Shown: positions 1 to 5,713, counted from the stretch's first letter. The stretch is 5,713 nt of DNA from Gammaproteobacteria bacterium (GCA_013153955.1 JAADDM010000187.1:1-5713); one strand, 5' to 3'. The notes: generated from the sequence alone by a model not told the origin. Translations and numbers: made by a program.

Positions 1-29
1 AAATAGTGTTCTTATGCTATTTTTGATTT

Positions 30-56
30 AAAACCAGGCTTTGTTCTGGTTTTTTT
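30..56 (+). terminator. Rho-independent terminator of a gene left of the window
   Basis: An 8-bp stem, AAAACCAG (30-37) with CTGGTTTT (46-53), closes an 8-base loop and runs into a T tract (50-56). This is the layout of an intrinsic terminator for plus-strand transcription. A TAG at 4-6 in frame with the first base could be the stop codon of the gene it serves, but only two codons are visible, so that gene cannot be called. The stem is AT-rich at its base and carries only four consecutive strong pairs, so its efficiency may be moderate. Confidence 0.72.
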
Positions 57-161
57 ATACCTTGAGTTAAGGATTACGATGTATTTATAAAGTTAAATTA
101 CTTCAGAATCGAATAATATTGAACGGGAATAGAGTTTCTATATCAGCATAAGAAGATATGA

Positions 162-199
162 TTCGTTAATTTTTAGCGCATCCGTATACTGGCTATATT
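162..199 (+). promoter_or_regulatory. Weak candidate promoter region for the GlcG-like gene
   Basis: The AT-rich leader (57-241) has two sigma-70-like -10 hexamers, TATACT (185-190) and TATATT (194-199). The -35 matches are poor: TTCGTT (162-167) lies 17 bp before the first and TTTAGC (172-177) lies 16 bp before the second. The upstream terminator at 30-56 implies that the gene needs its own promoter. No convincing operator was seen; an ATATC/GATAT inverted repeat at 140-159 is too weak to call. Which hexamer is used cannot be decided from sequence. Confidence 0.3.
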
Positions 200-241
200 A
201 AAGTTTAATTCTATTTATAACGCCATTAAAAAGAGAGCACC

Positions 242-739
242 ATGAAATATTTTAAAAAAGCACTCCTTCCTATTGCTATGGGGCTGATACTGGCTACACC
301 TGTACAGGCTGAAGAACCGATGACAGTAGATGTCTCCCGTATTACGATGGATGTCGCAAATACCATCGCGTTGAATACGGTTAAAGCCTGTCGTGAGAAG
401 GGGATTCCTATCAGTGTGAGCGTGGTCGACCGAAGTGGGCTTGTGCAAGTTCAGTTACGAGATACCATTGCACCAGCCGTATCCTTGGATATTAGCCGCC
501 AGAAGGCTTATACGGCTGTCATGTTCAATGTGAAAGGGTCACAGTTAAGTGCTCGTTCAAATAGCCCTTTGCAAACGATGGGAGCAGGTTTGGCCTTTAT
601 GGCAGGGTCAGCCCCAATTTCGGCAGGAGGGAAAACGTATGGAGCGGTGGGCGTGAGTGGTGCGCCTGATGGTATGGATGATGAAGCCTGTGCGATAGCT
701 GGCATTGAGTCTGTGCTAGACGATTTAGAAATGCAGTAA
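242..739 (+). CDS. Secreted GlcG/HbpS family (DUF336) heme-binding-like protein
   Basis: This 165-residue protein belongs to the GlcG/HbpS (DUF336) family of small alpha/beta proteins; some members bind or degrade heme, while the role of most is unknown. Residues 1-23 form a signal peptide: basic MKYFKK, a hydrophobic core, then V-Q-A before EE, a good signal peptidase I site. The mature protein is therefore probably periplasmic. The family core follows: SVVDRSG (60-66), the LRD segment (72-74), SRQKAYTAV (85-93), and the C-terminal GAVGVSGAPDG with DDEACA (134-151). The length is normal for a secreted single-domain member. Two cysteines, C50 and C150, could form a disulfide after export. The ATG is chosen because it starts the signal peptide and has GAGAG (233-237) four bases upstream. 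The gene stands alone between two terminators. Family membership is recognised from motifs; heme binding in this protein is inference. Confidence 0.88.
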   Translation: MKYFKKALLPIAMGLILATPVQAEEPMTVDVSRITMDVANTIALNTVKACREKGIPISVSVVDRSGLVQVQLRDTIAPAVSLDISRQKAYTAVMFNVKGSQLSARSNSPLQTMGAGLAFMAGSAPISAGGKTYGAVGVSGAPDGMDDEACAIAGIESVLDDLEMQ

Positions 740-787
740 GCTAAATAGTGATTTAGAGATGGCGTATATTTTAGCCTTGTAGAACCC

Positions 788-819
788 AAAAAGCCCTCAG
801 AAGTGAGGGCTTTTTTTTT
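788..819. terminator. Bidirectional terminator between converging genes
   Basis: A perfect 7-bp GC-rich stem, GCCCTCA (793-799) with TGAGGGC (804-810), closes a GAAG tetraloop. It has an A tract on its left (788-792) and nine T residues on its right (811-819). Read on the plus strand it ends the GlcG-like transcript, whose stop codon is at 737-739. Read on the minus strand it offers five T residues and can end the valS-SH3 operon, whose last stop codon is at 874-876. The plus direction looks stronger because its T tract is longer. Confidence 0.93.
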
Positions 820-846
820 GTAAGGGCGGGAAAGGATCTTCCCTTT

Positions 847-880
847 AATTTAACGCTGAAATATTGGGTGGCGTTAAATT
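847..880. repeat. Perfect 10-bp inverted repeat over the SH3 gene stop codon
   Basis: AATTTAACGC (847-856) and GCGTTAAATT (871-880) are exact reverse complements separated by 14 bases. The right arm contains the SH3 gene stop codon (874-876, minus strand) and two bases of its last sense codon. No T tract follows in either direction, so this is not a standard terminator. In the minus-strand mRNA it would form a hairpin just before the true terminator at 788-819, where it might protect the 3' end. It could instead be a protein-binding site or chance. The repeat is seen directly; any function is inference. Confidence 0.7.
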
Positions 881-1605
881 TCTCCCCAATTTTTACGCTT
901 AGCAGGAGGTCTAAAGAATCTACCCATCAGCAAGCCAAGCAGTAATACTCCGCCTCCGGTTAAGAACCACTGCCGACGAACAGAATCATCAGATTGGTCA
1001 ATCTGCTCTTTCATAATCGCATTTTGATTCTCTAGCTCATTTAAGCGCTTTTTCATCTGCTGGTTCTGCTCGTCTAATTGAACTGCGTTACTGGACAAGG
1101 CTTTAAGACGGCTTAGTTCATTTGCCTGCTCAAATTTCTCCTGTTTGATAGAAGAGAGCTCAGTATCAGAAGATTCAAAGCGTACCTTTAAAGTATCAAG
1201 TTCCTGCTGAAGTGCATTAAACTTCTCCTCAACGGAGGAGGTTTTAGCCACTTGCTTCTCTAAACGAACTTTAGCAATCGGTTGATTTTGGAGTACGCTT
1301 GAAGGCATCCAGCCGGTAATGGTTCGATTGCCTTTCTTGAATTGGATGCTCGCCCAACCTTTGCTGTCGACCTCGATAATCTTAACAGGTGTACCTGACT
1401 TCAACATGTGACTAATTTTGTATTTATAGCCAGCTCCACGTCTAACGGGAATGTCGACAGAGTCTGTTACATAGTTGGTATAGCCTTTGGTGGCTGCCAT
1501 GGCAGAACTCTGTCCTACAAGCAGTAAAACACCTAAGGTAACCGCTGTTAAAGCGGTTTTAAATGCGTTCAATGAGTACATTTTATAGTGCATTAATTTT
1601 TTCAT
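874..1605 (-). CDS. YgiM-like SH3 domain protein, membrane anchored (TIGR04211 type)
   Basis: This 243-residue envelope protein has the architecture of E. coli YgiM. A signal sequence (about 1-37) ends in A-M-A. A bacterial SH3 domain (about 41-105) follows, with VDIPVRRGAG, a GTPVKIIEVD strand, KGWASIQF and the closing GWMPSSVL. A charged, Leu/Gln/Glu-rich coiled coil spans about 113-208. One transmembrane helix (about 213-231) leads to a basic tail, RPPAKRK, that fits a cytoplasmic end. The SH3 domain and coiled coil should thus lie in the periplasm. Bacterial SH3 domains often meet peptidoglycan or envelope partners, but no substrate can be read here. The ATG at 1605 is preferred because AGAGG (1613-1617) lies upstream with good spacing. 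In-frame ATGs at 1593 and 1581 lack such a site, although the one at 1581 sits one base after the valS stop. The gene starts inside the valS 3' end, overlapping by 23 bp, so co-transcription and probably translational coupling are expected. Confidence 0.88.
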   Translation of the reverse strand: MKKLMHYKMYSLNAFKTALTAVTLGVLLLVGQSSAMAATKGYTNYVTDSVDIPVRRGAGYKYKISHMLKSGTPVKIIEVDSKGWASIQFKKGNRTITGWMPSSVLQNQPIAKVRLEKQVAKTSSVEEKFNALQQELDTLKVRFESSDTELSSIKQEKFEQANELSRLKALSSNAVQLDEQNQQMKKRLNELENQNAIMKEQIDQSDDSVRRQWFLTGGGVLLLGLLMGRFFRPPAKRKNWGEI

Positions 1606-4351
1606 TTTGAGCCTCTAAATTCTTGAGTGCGGATTCATAGCCAGCTAATTTTTCGCGTTCGGCTGCAACAACAGCCTCAGGGGCTTTTGCAACAAAACCA
1701 GCATTGCCAAGCTTGCCAGAAAGACGTTTGATTTCACCTTGCAGCTTTCCAATCTCTTTACCAAGGCGTGCAATTTCAGCCTCTTTATCAATTAAGCCTG
1801 CCATTGGAATCAGTACCTTCATCTCTCCGACGAGTGCAACGGCTGATTCGGGTGCAGTAGACTCATCTTCTAGTACTTCAATAGAGGCGAGTTTTGCTAG
1901 AGAGAGCAGGTAAAGCTCGTTGTTATTTAACCAGGCCTGGTCGTTTTCGTTTAGATCCGCTAATAAAACGGGTAGGGCTTTACTTGGCGCAATGTCCATC
2001 TCAGAGCGGATTTTACGTACACCGACGATAAACTTCTTAACCCATTCCAATTCAGCCATCGCCTCTAAGTCAATCTTAGATGCATCCGCTTCAGGATACG
2101 GCTCAAGCATGATCGTGTCGCCCTGTTTACCCGCAAGTGGGGCAACAGACTGCCAAGCTTCTTCAGTGATAAAAGGAGTGATAGGGTGTAGTAGTCTCAA
2201 TATGGTTTCTAAAACACGTACCAGTGTTTTACGTGTACCGCGTTTTTCTGCTTCGGTGCTGTCTTTGTTTAGAATAGGTTTTGCCAGTTCTAAATACCAG
2301 TCACAGTACTCATTCCATGTAAACTCATAAAGTGCCGTGGCGGCTAAATCAAAGCGGTATGCATTGAACTGTTTCTCAACTTCGGCCTCAACTTGCTGTA
2401 GGCGAGAGACAATCCATTTATCAGCAAGTGACAGTTGGCTGTCAGCTTGCTCATCAATGCCGGTATCAAAGCCTTCGGTATTCATTAAAACGTAGCGTGT
2501 TGCATTCCAAAGCTTGTTACAGAAGTTTCTGTAGCCTTCGGCACGTTGTAAATCAAAACGGATATCGCGTCCCGTTGATGCCAGTGATGCAAAGGTGAAT
2601 CGAATGGCATCTGTTCCGAATGCAGGAATCCCATCTGCAAATTGTTTACGGGTTGATTTCTCAATCTTAGCGGCCTTATCAGGCTGCATCATGCCGTAAG
2701 TACGCTTTTTAACCAAATCTTCTAGCTCAATCCCGTCAATTAAGTCGATAGGGTCCAGTACGTTACCTTTTGACTTGGACATCTTTTGGCCTTCGCCATC
2801 ACGTACCAAACCGTGAACATAAATCTGTTTAAAGGGAACTTCGCCTGTGAACTTTAAGCCCATCATAATCATTCTGGCAACCCAGAAGAAGATGATATCA
2901 AACCCTGTAACCAGTGTTGAAGTTGGGTGGAACTTCTCTAGTTCAGGAGTCTTTTCAGGCCAACCAAGGGTTGAGAAAGTCCAAAGTGCAGAGCTGAACC
3001 AAGTATCAAGCACGTCATTGTCTTGGTTGAGCGGTAAGTCTGCTGCAAGTTGGTGTTTTTCACGTACTTCAGCTTCATCGCGACCGACGTAGACATTGCC
3101 TTCATCGTCATACCAAGCAGGGATTCTATGCCCCCACCAGATTTGGCGTGAGATACACCAATCTTGAATGTTGTTCATCCATTCAAAGTAGGTGTTCTCC
3201 CAGTTTTTAGGAACAAACTCAATGTCCCCGTTTTTAACCGCATCAATCGCAGGTTTTGCCAGTGACTCAACCGCAACATACCACTGGTCTGTTAGTAAAG
3301 GCTCAATAACAGCTTGTGTACGGTCACCACGAGGCACCATTAAAGTGTGGGGCTTAATATCAACCATCAGGCCAAGCGCTTCTAAATCTGCAACGATTGC
3401 TTTACGCGCATCATAGCGATCTAATCCACGATATTGCTCGGGCGCTTCATCGTTAATGGCGGCATCATCGGTTAGAATGTTGAGCATCGGTAGATTGTGA
3501 CGTTTTCCCATCTCATAATCGTTAAAGTCATGTGCAGGGGTGATTTTTACACACCCTGTTCCAAACTCTGGATCAACATAGTCATCGGCGATAATGGGGA
3601 TTTCACGGCCCACTAAAGGCAGGGTGATGGTTTGTCCAATTAGGTGCTGGTAGCGTTCATCATCTGGGTGAACGGCAACCGCTTGGTCTCCTAACATGGT
3701 TTCTGGACGAGTCGTTGCAACGACTAAAGCACCAGAACCATCGGTTAGGGGATAGCGCATGTGCCACATGTGGCCTTGCTCTTCTTCAGAGATAACCTCT
3801 AAATCTGAAACGGCGGTATGTAGTACAGGATCCCAGTTTACAAGGCGTTTTCCTCGATAAATAAGGCCCTCTTCATGGAGGGTAACAAACACCTCTTTGA
3901 CGGCATCAGATAAGCCATCGTCCATAGTGAAGCGTTCACGAGACCAGTCGGGCGATGCGCCCATGCGGCGAAGTTGTTTGGTGATTGTGCCACCCGACTC
4001 TTCTTTCCAGTCCCAAATTTTATCAATGAACTTCTCACGACCAAGGTCATGGCGGCTTAATCCATCGGCTGCCAGTTGACGCTCAACCACCATTTGAGTT
4101 GCAATCCCTGCGTGATCCGTACCAGGCTGCCAAAGGGTGTCTTCTCCCTTCATACGGTGATAACGAATCAGGGTATCCATAATGGTGTCTTGGAACGCGT
4201 GTCCCATGTGTAGGCTACCGGTTACATTCGGCGGCGGAATCATGATGCTATAAGGCGCGGCATCTGGGTTTTGAGGCTTAAAATATCCTCGGCTTTCCCA
4301 AGTTTGATACCATTTTGTTTCTATTGTATTTGGATCGAAATGCTTTTCCAT
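1583..4351 (-). CDS. valS: Valyl-tRNA synthetase
   Basis: ValS is a cytoplasmic class I aminoacyl-tRNA synthetase that joins valine to tRNA-Val using ATP and edits mischarged threonine. At 922 residues it is a normal, intact bacterial form. The HIGH signature is HMGH (48-51) within PNVTGSLHMGHAF. The editing (CP1) domain holds TTRPETMLGD (213-222) and GTGCVKITPAHDFNDYEMG (264-282), whose D278 probably matches the editing aspartate. The segment WCISRQIWWGHRIPAWY (398-413) returns to the Rossmann fold, and KMSKS lies at 523-527 in GQKMSKSKGN. The helical anticodon-binding domain covers about 640-790. A Lys/Glu-rich coiled coil (about 855-918), typical of ValRS and used to hold the tRNA, ends the protein. 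The ATG at 4351 gives the usual MEKHFDPNTIE start and has AAGAG a few bases upstream. Its own promoter probably lies at 4396-4401, and it forms an operon with the overlapping SH3 gene. All key motifs are present. Confidence 0.99.
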   Translation of the reverse strand: MEKHFDPNTIETKWYQTWESRGYFKPQNPDAAPYSIMIPPPNVTGSLHMGHAFQDTIMDTLIRYHRMKGEDTLWQPGTDHAGIATQMVVERQLAADGLSRHDLGREKFIDKIWDWKEESGGTITKQLRRMGASPDWSRERFTMDDGLSDAVKEVFVTLHEEGLIYRGKRLVNWDPVLHTAVSDLEVISEEEQGHMWHMRYPLTDGSGALVVATTRPETMLGDQAVAVHPDDERYQHLIGQTITLPLVGREIPIIADDYVDPEFGTGCVKITPAHDFNDYEMGKRHNLPMLNILTDDAAINDEAPEQYRGLDRYDARKAIVADLEALGLMVDIKPHTLMVPRGDRTQAVIEPLLTDQWYVAVESLAKPAIDAVKNGDIEFVPKNWENTYFEWMNNIQDWCISRQIWWGHRIPAWYDDEGNVYVGRDEAEVREKHQLAADLPLNQDNDVLDTWFSSALWTFSTLGWPEKTPELEKFHPTSTLVTGFDIIFFWVARMIMMGLKFTGEVPFKQIYVHGLVRDGEGQKMSKSKGNVLDPIDLIDGIELEDLVKKRTYGMMQPDKAAKIEKSTRKQFADGIPAFGTDAIRFTFASLASTGRDIRFDLQRAEGYRNFCNKLWNATRYVLMNTEGFDTGIDEQADSQLSLADKWIVSRLQQVEAEVEKQFNAYRFDLAATALYEFTWNEYCDWYLELAKPILNKDSTEAEKRGTRKTLVRVLETILRLLHPITPFITEEAWQSVAPLAGKQGDTIMLEPYPEADASKIDLEAMAELEWVKKFIVGVRKIRSEMDIAPSKALPVLLADLNENDQAWLNNNELYLLSLAKLASIEVLEDESTAPESAVALVGEMKVLIPMAGLIDKEAEIARLGKEIGKLQGEIKRLSGKLGNAGFVAKAPEAVVAAEREKLAGYESALKNLEAQNEKINAL

Positions 4352-4395
4352 AGGACTCTTAATCTACTTGTCAATTTTTAAATAATAATCGAATG

Positions 4396-4403
4396 ATTAT
4401 ATC
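4396..4403 (-). promoter_or_regulatory. valS: Extended -10 promoter for the valS operon
   Basis: On the minus strand a perfect TATAAT (4401 down to 4396) is preceded by TGA, giving the TGnTATAAT extended -10 form. The entry spans the hexamer and part of that extension. At the expected distance the -35 region (CAGACT with a 17-bp spacer) is poor, which extended -10 promoters tolerate. Transcription would start near 4389, leaving a leader of about 38 bases before the valS ATG. The upstream flagellin terminator at 4586-4615 separates this unit from the flagellin gene, which supports a dedicated promoter. Confidence 0.6.
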
Positions 4404-4478
4404 AATCGTAGCGGCATAAGTCTGCAAATGTCGCGATATTGAGTGCCTAGTTAAGGTGAGATTTTGATGTTAGGGTGC

Positions 4479-4521
4479 GTATTTGCCTAAAACCCTGTTC
4501 AAAATAGGTAAATGCCTAAAA
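4479..4521. repeat. Two 14-bp near-identical direct repeats upstream of valS
   Basis: GTATTTGCCTAAAA (4479-4492) and GTAAATGCCTAAAA (4508-4521) match at 12 of 14 positions with a period of 29 bp. The second copy is also part of an imperfect palindrome, TAGGTAAATGCCTA (4505-4518), flanked by A runs. A third, weaker TGCCTA occurs at 4444-4449. They lie about 80-120 bp upstream of the valS -10 element. They could be regulator-binding sites or simple AT-rich chance repetition; no known regulator is recognised. Confidence 0.45.
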
Positions 4522-4585
4522 AGTATGGTTGAAAATTAGCTGCAAATTGTTTGGATAGGCTTTGTTGAGAGTGATATTTTTAGGT

Positions 4586-4615
4586 AAAAAAACAGCAGAT
4601 AGTTTCATCTGCTGT
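4586..4615 (-). terminator. Rho-independent terminator of the flagellin gene
   Basis: On the minus strand a perfect 9-bp stem, ACAGCAGAT (4615-4607) with ATCTGCTGT (4600-4592), closes a 6-base loop (4606-4601) and runs directly into a tract of seven T residues. It lies about 75 bases past the flagellin stop codon at 4689-4691. It separates the flagellin transcript from the valS operon, which is read in the same direction. Confidence 0.9.
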
Positions 4616-4688
4616 AATGCCTTAGCTAGGAGAGCTGAGGGATGGAGAAAGCCTGTTATTAAAACAGAGAGGGTATTGCATAGAGTGA

Positions 4689-5480
4689 TTAGCTGAGTAG
4701 TTGCAGTACATCTGCCTTGGATTGGTTGCCCTGAGCTTGCATTGCAACGGAGGTTTGATTTAACACGCCTTGTCTCACTTGTTCTGTAATCGCTTTGGCA
4801 AAATCCGTATCACTCATCTGGCTGCGATTGGCTTGGTTTGATATGTTTTGGCTCTGTAGATTGTTAACTGCGCTGCTTAAGCCATTTTGTTGTGCACCAA
4901 ATTGACTACGAGCACTCCCCAGTTGCTCAATGGCCGTAGTTAATCCAGAAAGCGCAGAAGAGGCACTGGCTGCACTGGTGATATCTAATCCACTTAGGTT
5001 AAGTCCATCTGTGGTTAAATTGGCTAAAGTAAGGTCAGATGAGCCTTCGCCTAGTGCAATGCTAATATTTGCATTATCGCCATTCAAAAGGTTCATGCCA
5101 TTAAAGGTCGTTGATTGAGAAACCTGATTAATCATCTCAAGGTTTTGCTGAAACTCATCGTTTAACATGCTGCGTTGTGAATCATTCATTGTCCCGTTCA
5201 TCGCCTGCAAGCTCAGCTCATTCATTCTCTGAAGTGACTGGCCAATCGTATCACTGGCACCATCCGCTGTTTGCAGTAGGGAGATCCCGGTGTTTGCATT
5301 ACGAGATGCCATATCCTGACTATTAATTTGGCTGGTCAGTGCGGTTATAATCGCTTGGCCTGCTGCATCATCTGACGTACGGTTTATACGCGAACCGCTT
5401 GCAAGGCTTTCACTGGCTGAATTTAAGCCAGTAGAGTAGAAAGGACTGTTTATGTTTGAACTATATGCATCAATGCCCAT
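4689..5480 (-). CDS. Short flagellin (FliC-type filament subunit)
   Basis: This 263-residue flagellin would be exported by the flagellar secretion system and polymerised into the filament; like other flagellins it has no cleavable signal peptide. The conserved N-terminal D0/D1 region shows ASGSRINRTSDDAAGQAI (27-44), ASRNANTGISLLQTADGA (58-75), LQRMNELSLQAMNGT (83-97) and TTFNGMNLL (124-132). The C-terminal D1/D0 region shows SARSQFGAQQNGL (189-201) and ends with VLNQTSVAMQAQGNQSKADVLQLL (239-262). Between them is only a short Gly/Ser/Ala-rich segment (about 133-180), so the variable D2/D3 domains are absent. The N-terminus is unusual: RIN comes about six residues earlier than in Salmonella FliC, and MGIDAYSSNINSPF replaces the usual MAQVINTN-type start. 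The ATG at 5480 is chosen over an in-frame TTG at 5492 because GGAG, which overlaps that TTG, is a well-spaced ribosome site. The gene is monocistronic, with its own terminator and no flagellar neighbours in view. It could be a minor or specialised subunit. Confidence 0.93.
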   Translation of the reverse strand: MGIDAYSSNINSPFYSTGLNSASESLASGSRINRTSDDAAGQAIITALTSQINSQDMASRNANTGISLLQTADGASDTIGQSLQRMNELSLQAMNGTMNDSQRSMLNDEFQQNLEMINQVSQSTTFNGMNLLNGDNANISIALGEGSSDLTLANLTTDGLNLSGLDITSAASASSALSGLTTAIEQLGSARSQFGAQQNGLSSAVNNLQSQNISNQANRSQMSDTDFAKAITEQVRQGVLNQTSVAMQAQGNQSKADVLQLLS

Positions 5481-5500
5481 GAGTTGCTCCAAAAGGTCTG

Positions 5501-5506
5501 TATAAT
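5501..5506 (+). promoter_or_regulatory. Candidate -10 element for the gene starting at 5546
   Basis: A perfect TATAAT lies on the plus strand 39 bp before the ATG at 5546. At a 16-18 bp spacing the -35 position falls on the flagellin start codon and shows no good match. It overlaps the proposed flagellin -10 on the other strand (5505-5510). The element is AT-rich, so chance is possible. Confidence 0.35.
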
Positions 5507-5534
5507 TATTATTTTACGCTTATTTAAATGTTAA
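5505..5534 (-). promoter_or_regulatory. Candidate sigma-70-type promoter of the flagellin gene
   Basis: On the minus strand TTAACA (5534-5529) resembles a -35 box and AATAAT (5510-5505) a -10 box, with an 18-bp spacer. The start site would be near 5498, giving a leader of about 18 bases with the GGAG ribosome site. No match to the flagellar sigma-28 pattern (TAAA-N15-GCCGATAA) or to the sigma-54 pattern (TGGCAC-N5-TTGCA) was found in the 65-bp gap or in the first part of the neighbouring gene, which is surprising for a flagellin. Confidence 0.33.
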
Positions 5535-5545
5535 GGAAAGAAAAA

Positions 5546-5713
5546 ATGTCTTGTTGTTCAGGAGGTTACTGTCAGTTTAACTTTGAAGAGGGCGCGCCGA
5601 TTGTTGATAACTCGGTGACAAGTTTAAATGCTGCCTATCAGTTTTTGCCCTACGGAACGCTGCTGGAAGCGGGTGAGATGGTGCGTATTTGGACAGAATC
5701 AGGACAGACAAAA
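5546..5713 (+). CDS. Unrecognised protein with Cys-rich N-terminus (5' part only)
   Basis: An open frame of 56 codons begins at ATG 5546 and continues past the window end without a stop. AAGGA (5533-5537) lies eight bases upstream, a good ribosome site, so this is very likely a real start. The product begins MSCCSGGYCQF, with three cysteines (C3, C4, C9) in nine residues, and then turns into a mixed acidic stretch, FEEGAPIVDNSVTSLN, and a segment ending EMVRIWTESGQTK (44-56). No signal peptide or transmembrane helix is visible in this part. I do not recognise the family. The clustered cysteines could bind a metal or cofactor or take part in thiol chemistry, but that is only inference. It is divergent from the flagellin gene across 65 bp, so the two may share regulation. 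Confidence 0.8.
   Translation, partial: MSCCSGGYCQFNFEEGAPIVDNSVTSLNAAYQFLPYGTLLEAGEMVRIWTESGQTK

Larger units (their letters stand above)
4352..4688. other. Intergenic region between valS and the flagellin gene
   Basis: This 337-bp stretch has no supported coding region on either strand. On the minus strand it holds, in order of transcription, the flagellin 3' untranslated region (4688-4616), the flagellin terminator (4615-4586), a section with TAGGCA-type repeats (4521-4444), the valS extended -10 promoter (4401-4396) and the valS leader with AAGAG before the ATG. A TTGACA (minus, 4373-4368) also occurs in the leader but is too close to the valS start to serve as its -35. No T-box, attenuator or leader peptide was recognised. 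Confidence 0.7.

Noticed and set aside
1..6. End of an upstream plus-strand gene (AAA TAG)
   Set aside because: Only two codons are visible. The following terminator makes it plausible but a coding region cannot be supported.
215..448. Minus-strand open frame of 77 codons over the start of the GlcG-like gene
   Set aside because: It is antisense to a gene with a clear signal peptide and family motifs, has no recognisable motif of its own, and starts inside that coding region.
821..847. Small inverted repeats GGGAA/TTCCC and AAGGG/CCCTT between the converging genes
   Set aside because: The stems are short, compete with each other and have no T tract, so chance is the simpler reading next to the strong terminator at 788-819.
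1704..4079. Several open frames of 60-136 codons opposite or out of frame with valS
   Set aside because: All lie within the intact valS coding region, have Ser-rich compositions typical of antisense reading, and show no domain.
4368..4373. Minus-strand TTGACA as a -35 box for valS
   Set aside because: A -10 at 17 bp would fall on the valS start codon, so it cannot drive the full gene.
4620..4640. Hairpin CCTTAGCT/AGCTGAGG downstream of the flagellin gene
   Set aside because: It relies on a G-U pair that becomes an A-C mismatch in the transcript actually expected here (minus strand), and it has no T tract.
5481..5492. Extension of flagellin to a TTG start at 5492
   Set aside because: The extra codons contain the GGAG ribosome site that fits the ATG at 5480, so the extension is probably untranslated.

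Overview
The window looks like a chromosomal segment of a moderately AT-rich, flagellated Gram-negative bacterium, most likely a gammaproteobacterium. The evidence is a bacterial-type valyl-tRNA synthetase with the editing domain and C-terminal coiled coil, a YgiM-like SH3 membrane protein, and a flagellin. The protein style is reminiscent of the Thiomicrospira/Hydrogenovibrio/Thiomicrorhabdus group, but that is an impression and was not tested. No tRNA, rRNA, CRISPR array, insertion sequence or phage gene was seen.

Layout from left to right. Positions 1-56 hold the tail of an upstream transcription unit with a rho-independent terminator. Positions 57-241 are an AT-rich leader with weak promoter candidates. 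A plus-strand gene (242-739) encodes a secreted GlcG/HbpS-type (DUF336) protein. It converges on a minus-strand operon and the two share a bidirectional terminator (788-819). A perfect 10-bp inverted repeat (847-880) spans the stop codon of the minus-strand SH3 gene. The minus-strand operon is valS (1583-4351) followed by the SH3-domain gene (874-1605), whose start lies 23 bp inside valS. Positions 4352-4688 (337 bp) are intergenic. They carry an extended -10 promoter for valS, a pair of near-identical 14-bp repeats and the flagellin terminator. A short flagellin gene (4689-5480, minus) follows. It is divergent, across only 65 bp, from an unrecognised plus-strand gene that starts at 5546 and runs off the window.

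Functionally these are mostly housekeeping and motility genes, not one accessory system. ValS charges tRNA-Val. The SH3 protein is probably a cell-envelope factor anchored in the inner membrane and co-expressed with ValS by overlap. The flagellin is an atypical, compact filament subunit lying apart from any flagellar gene visible here. The GlcG-like protein is probably periplasmic and stabilised by a disulfide. I found no convincing new defence or mobile system. The points most worth a second look are the divergent flagellin/unknown gene pair with overlapping -10 elements, the valS-SH3 overlap, and the unexplained repeats at 4479-4521 and 847-880.
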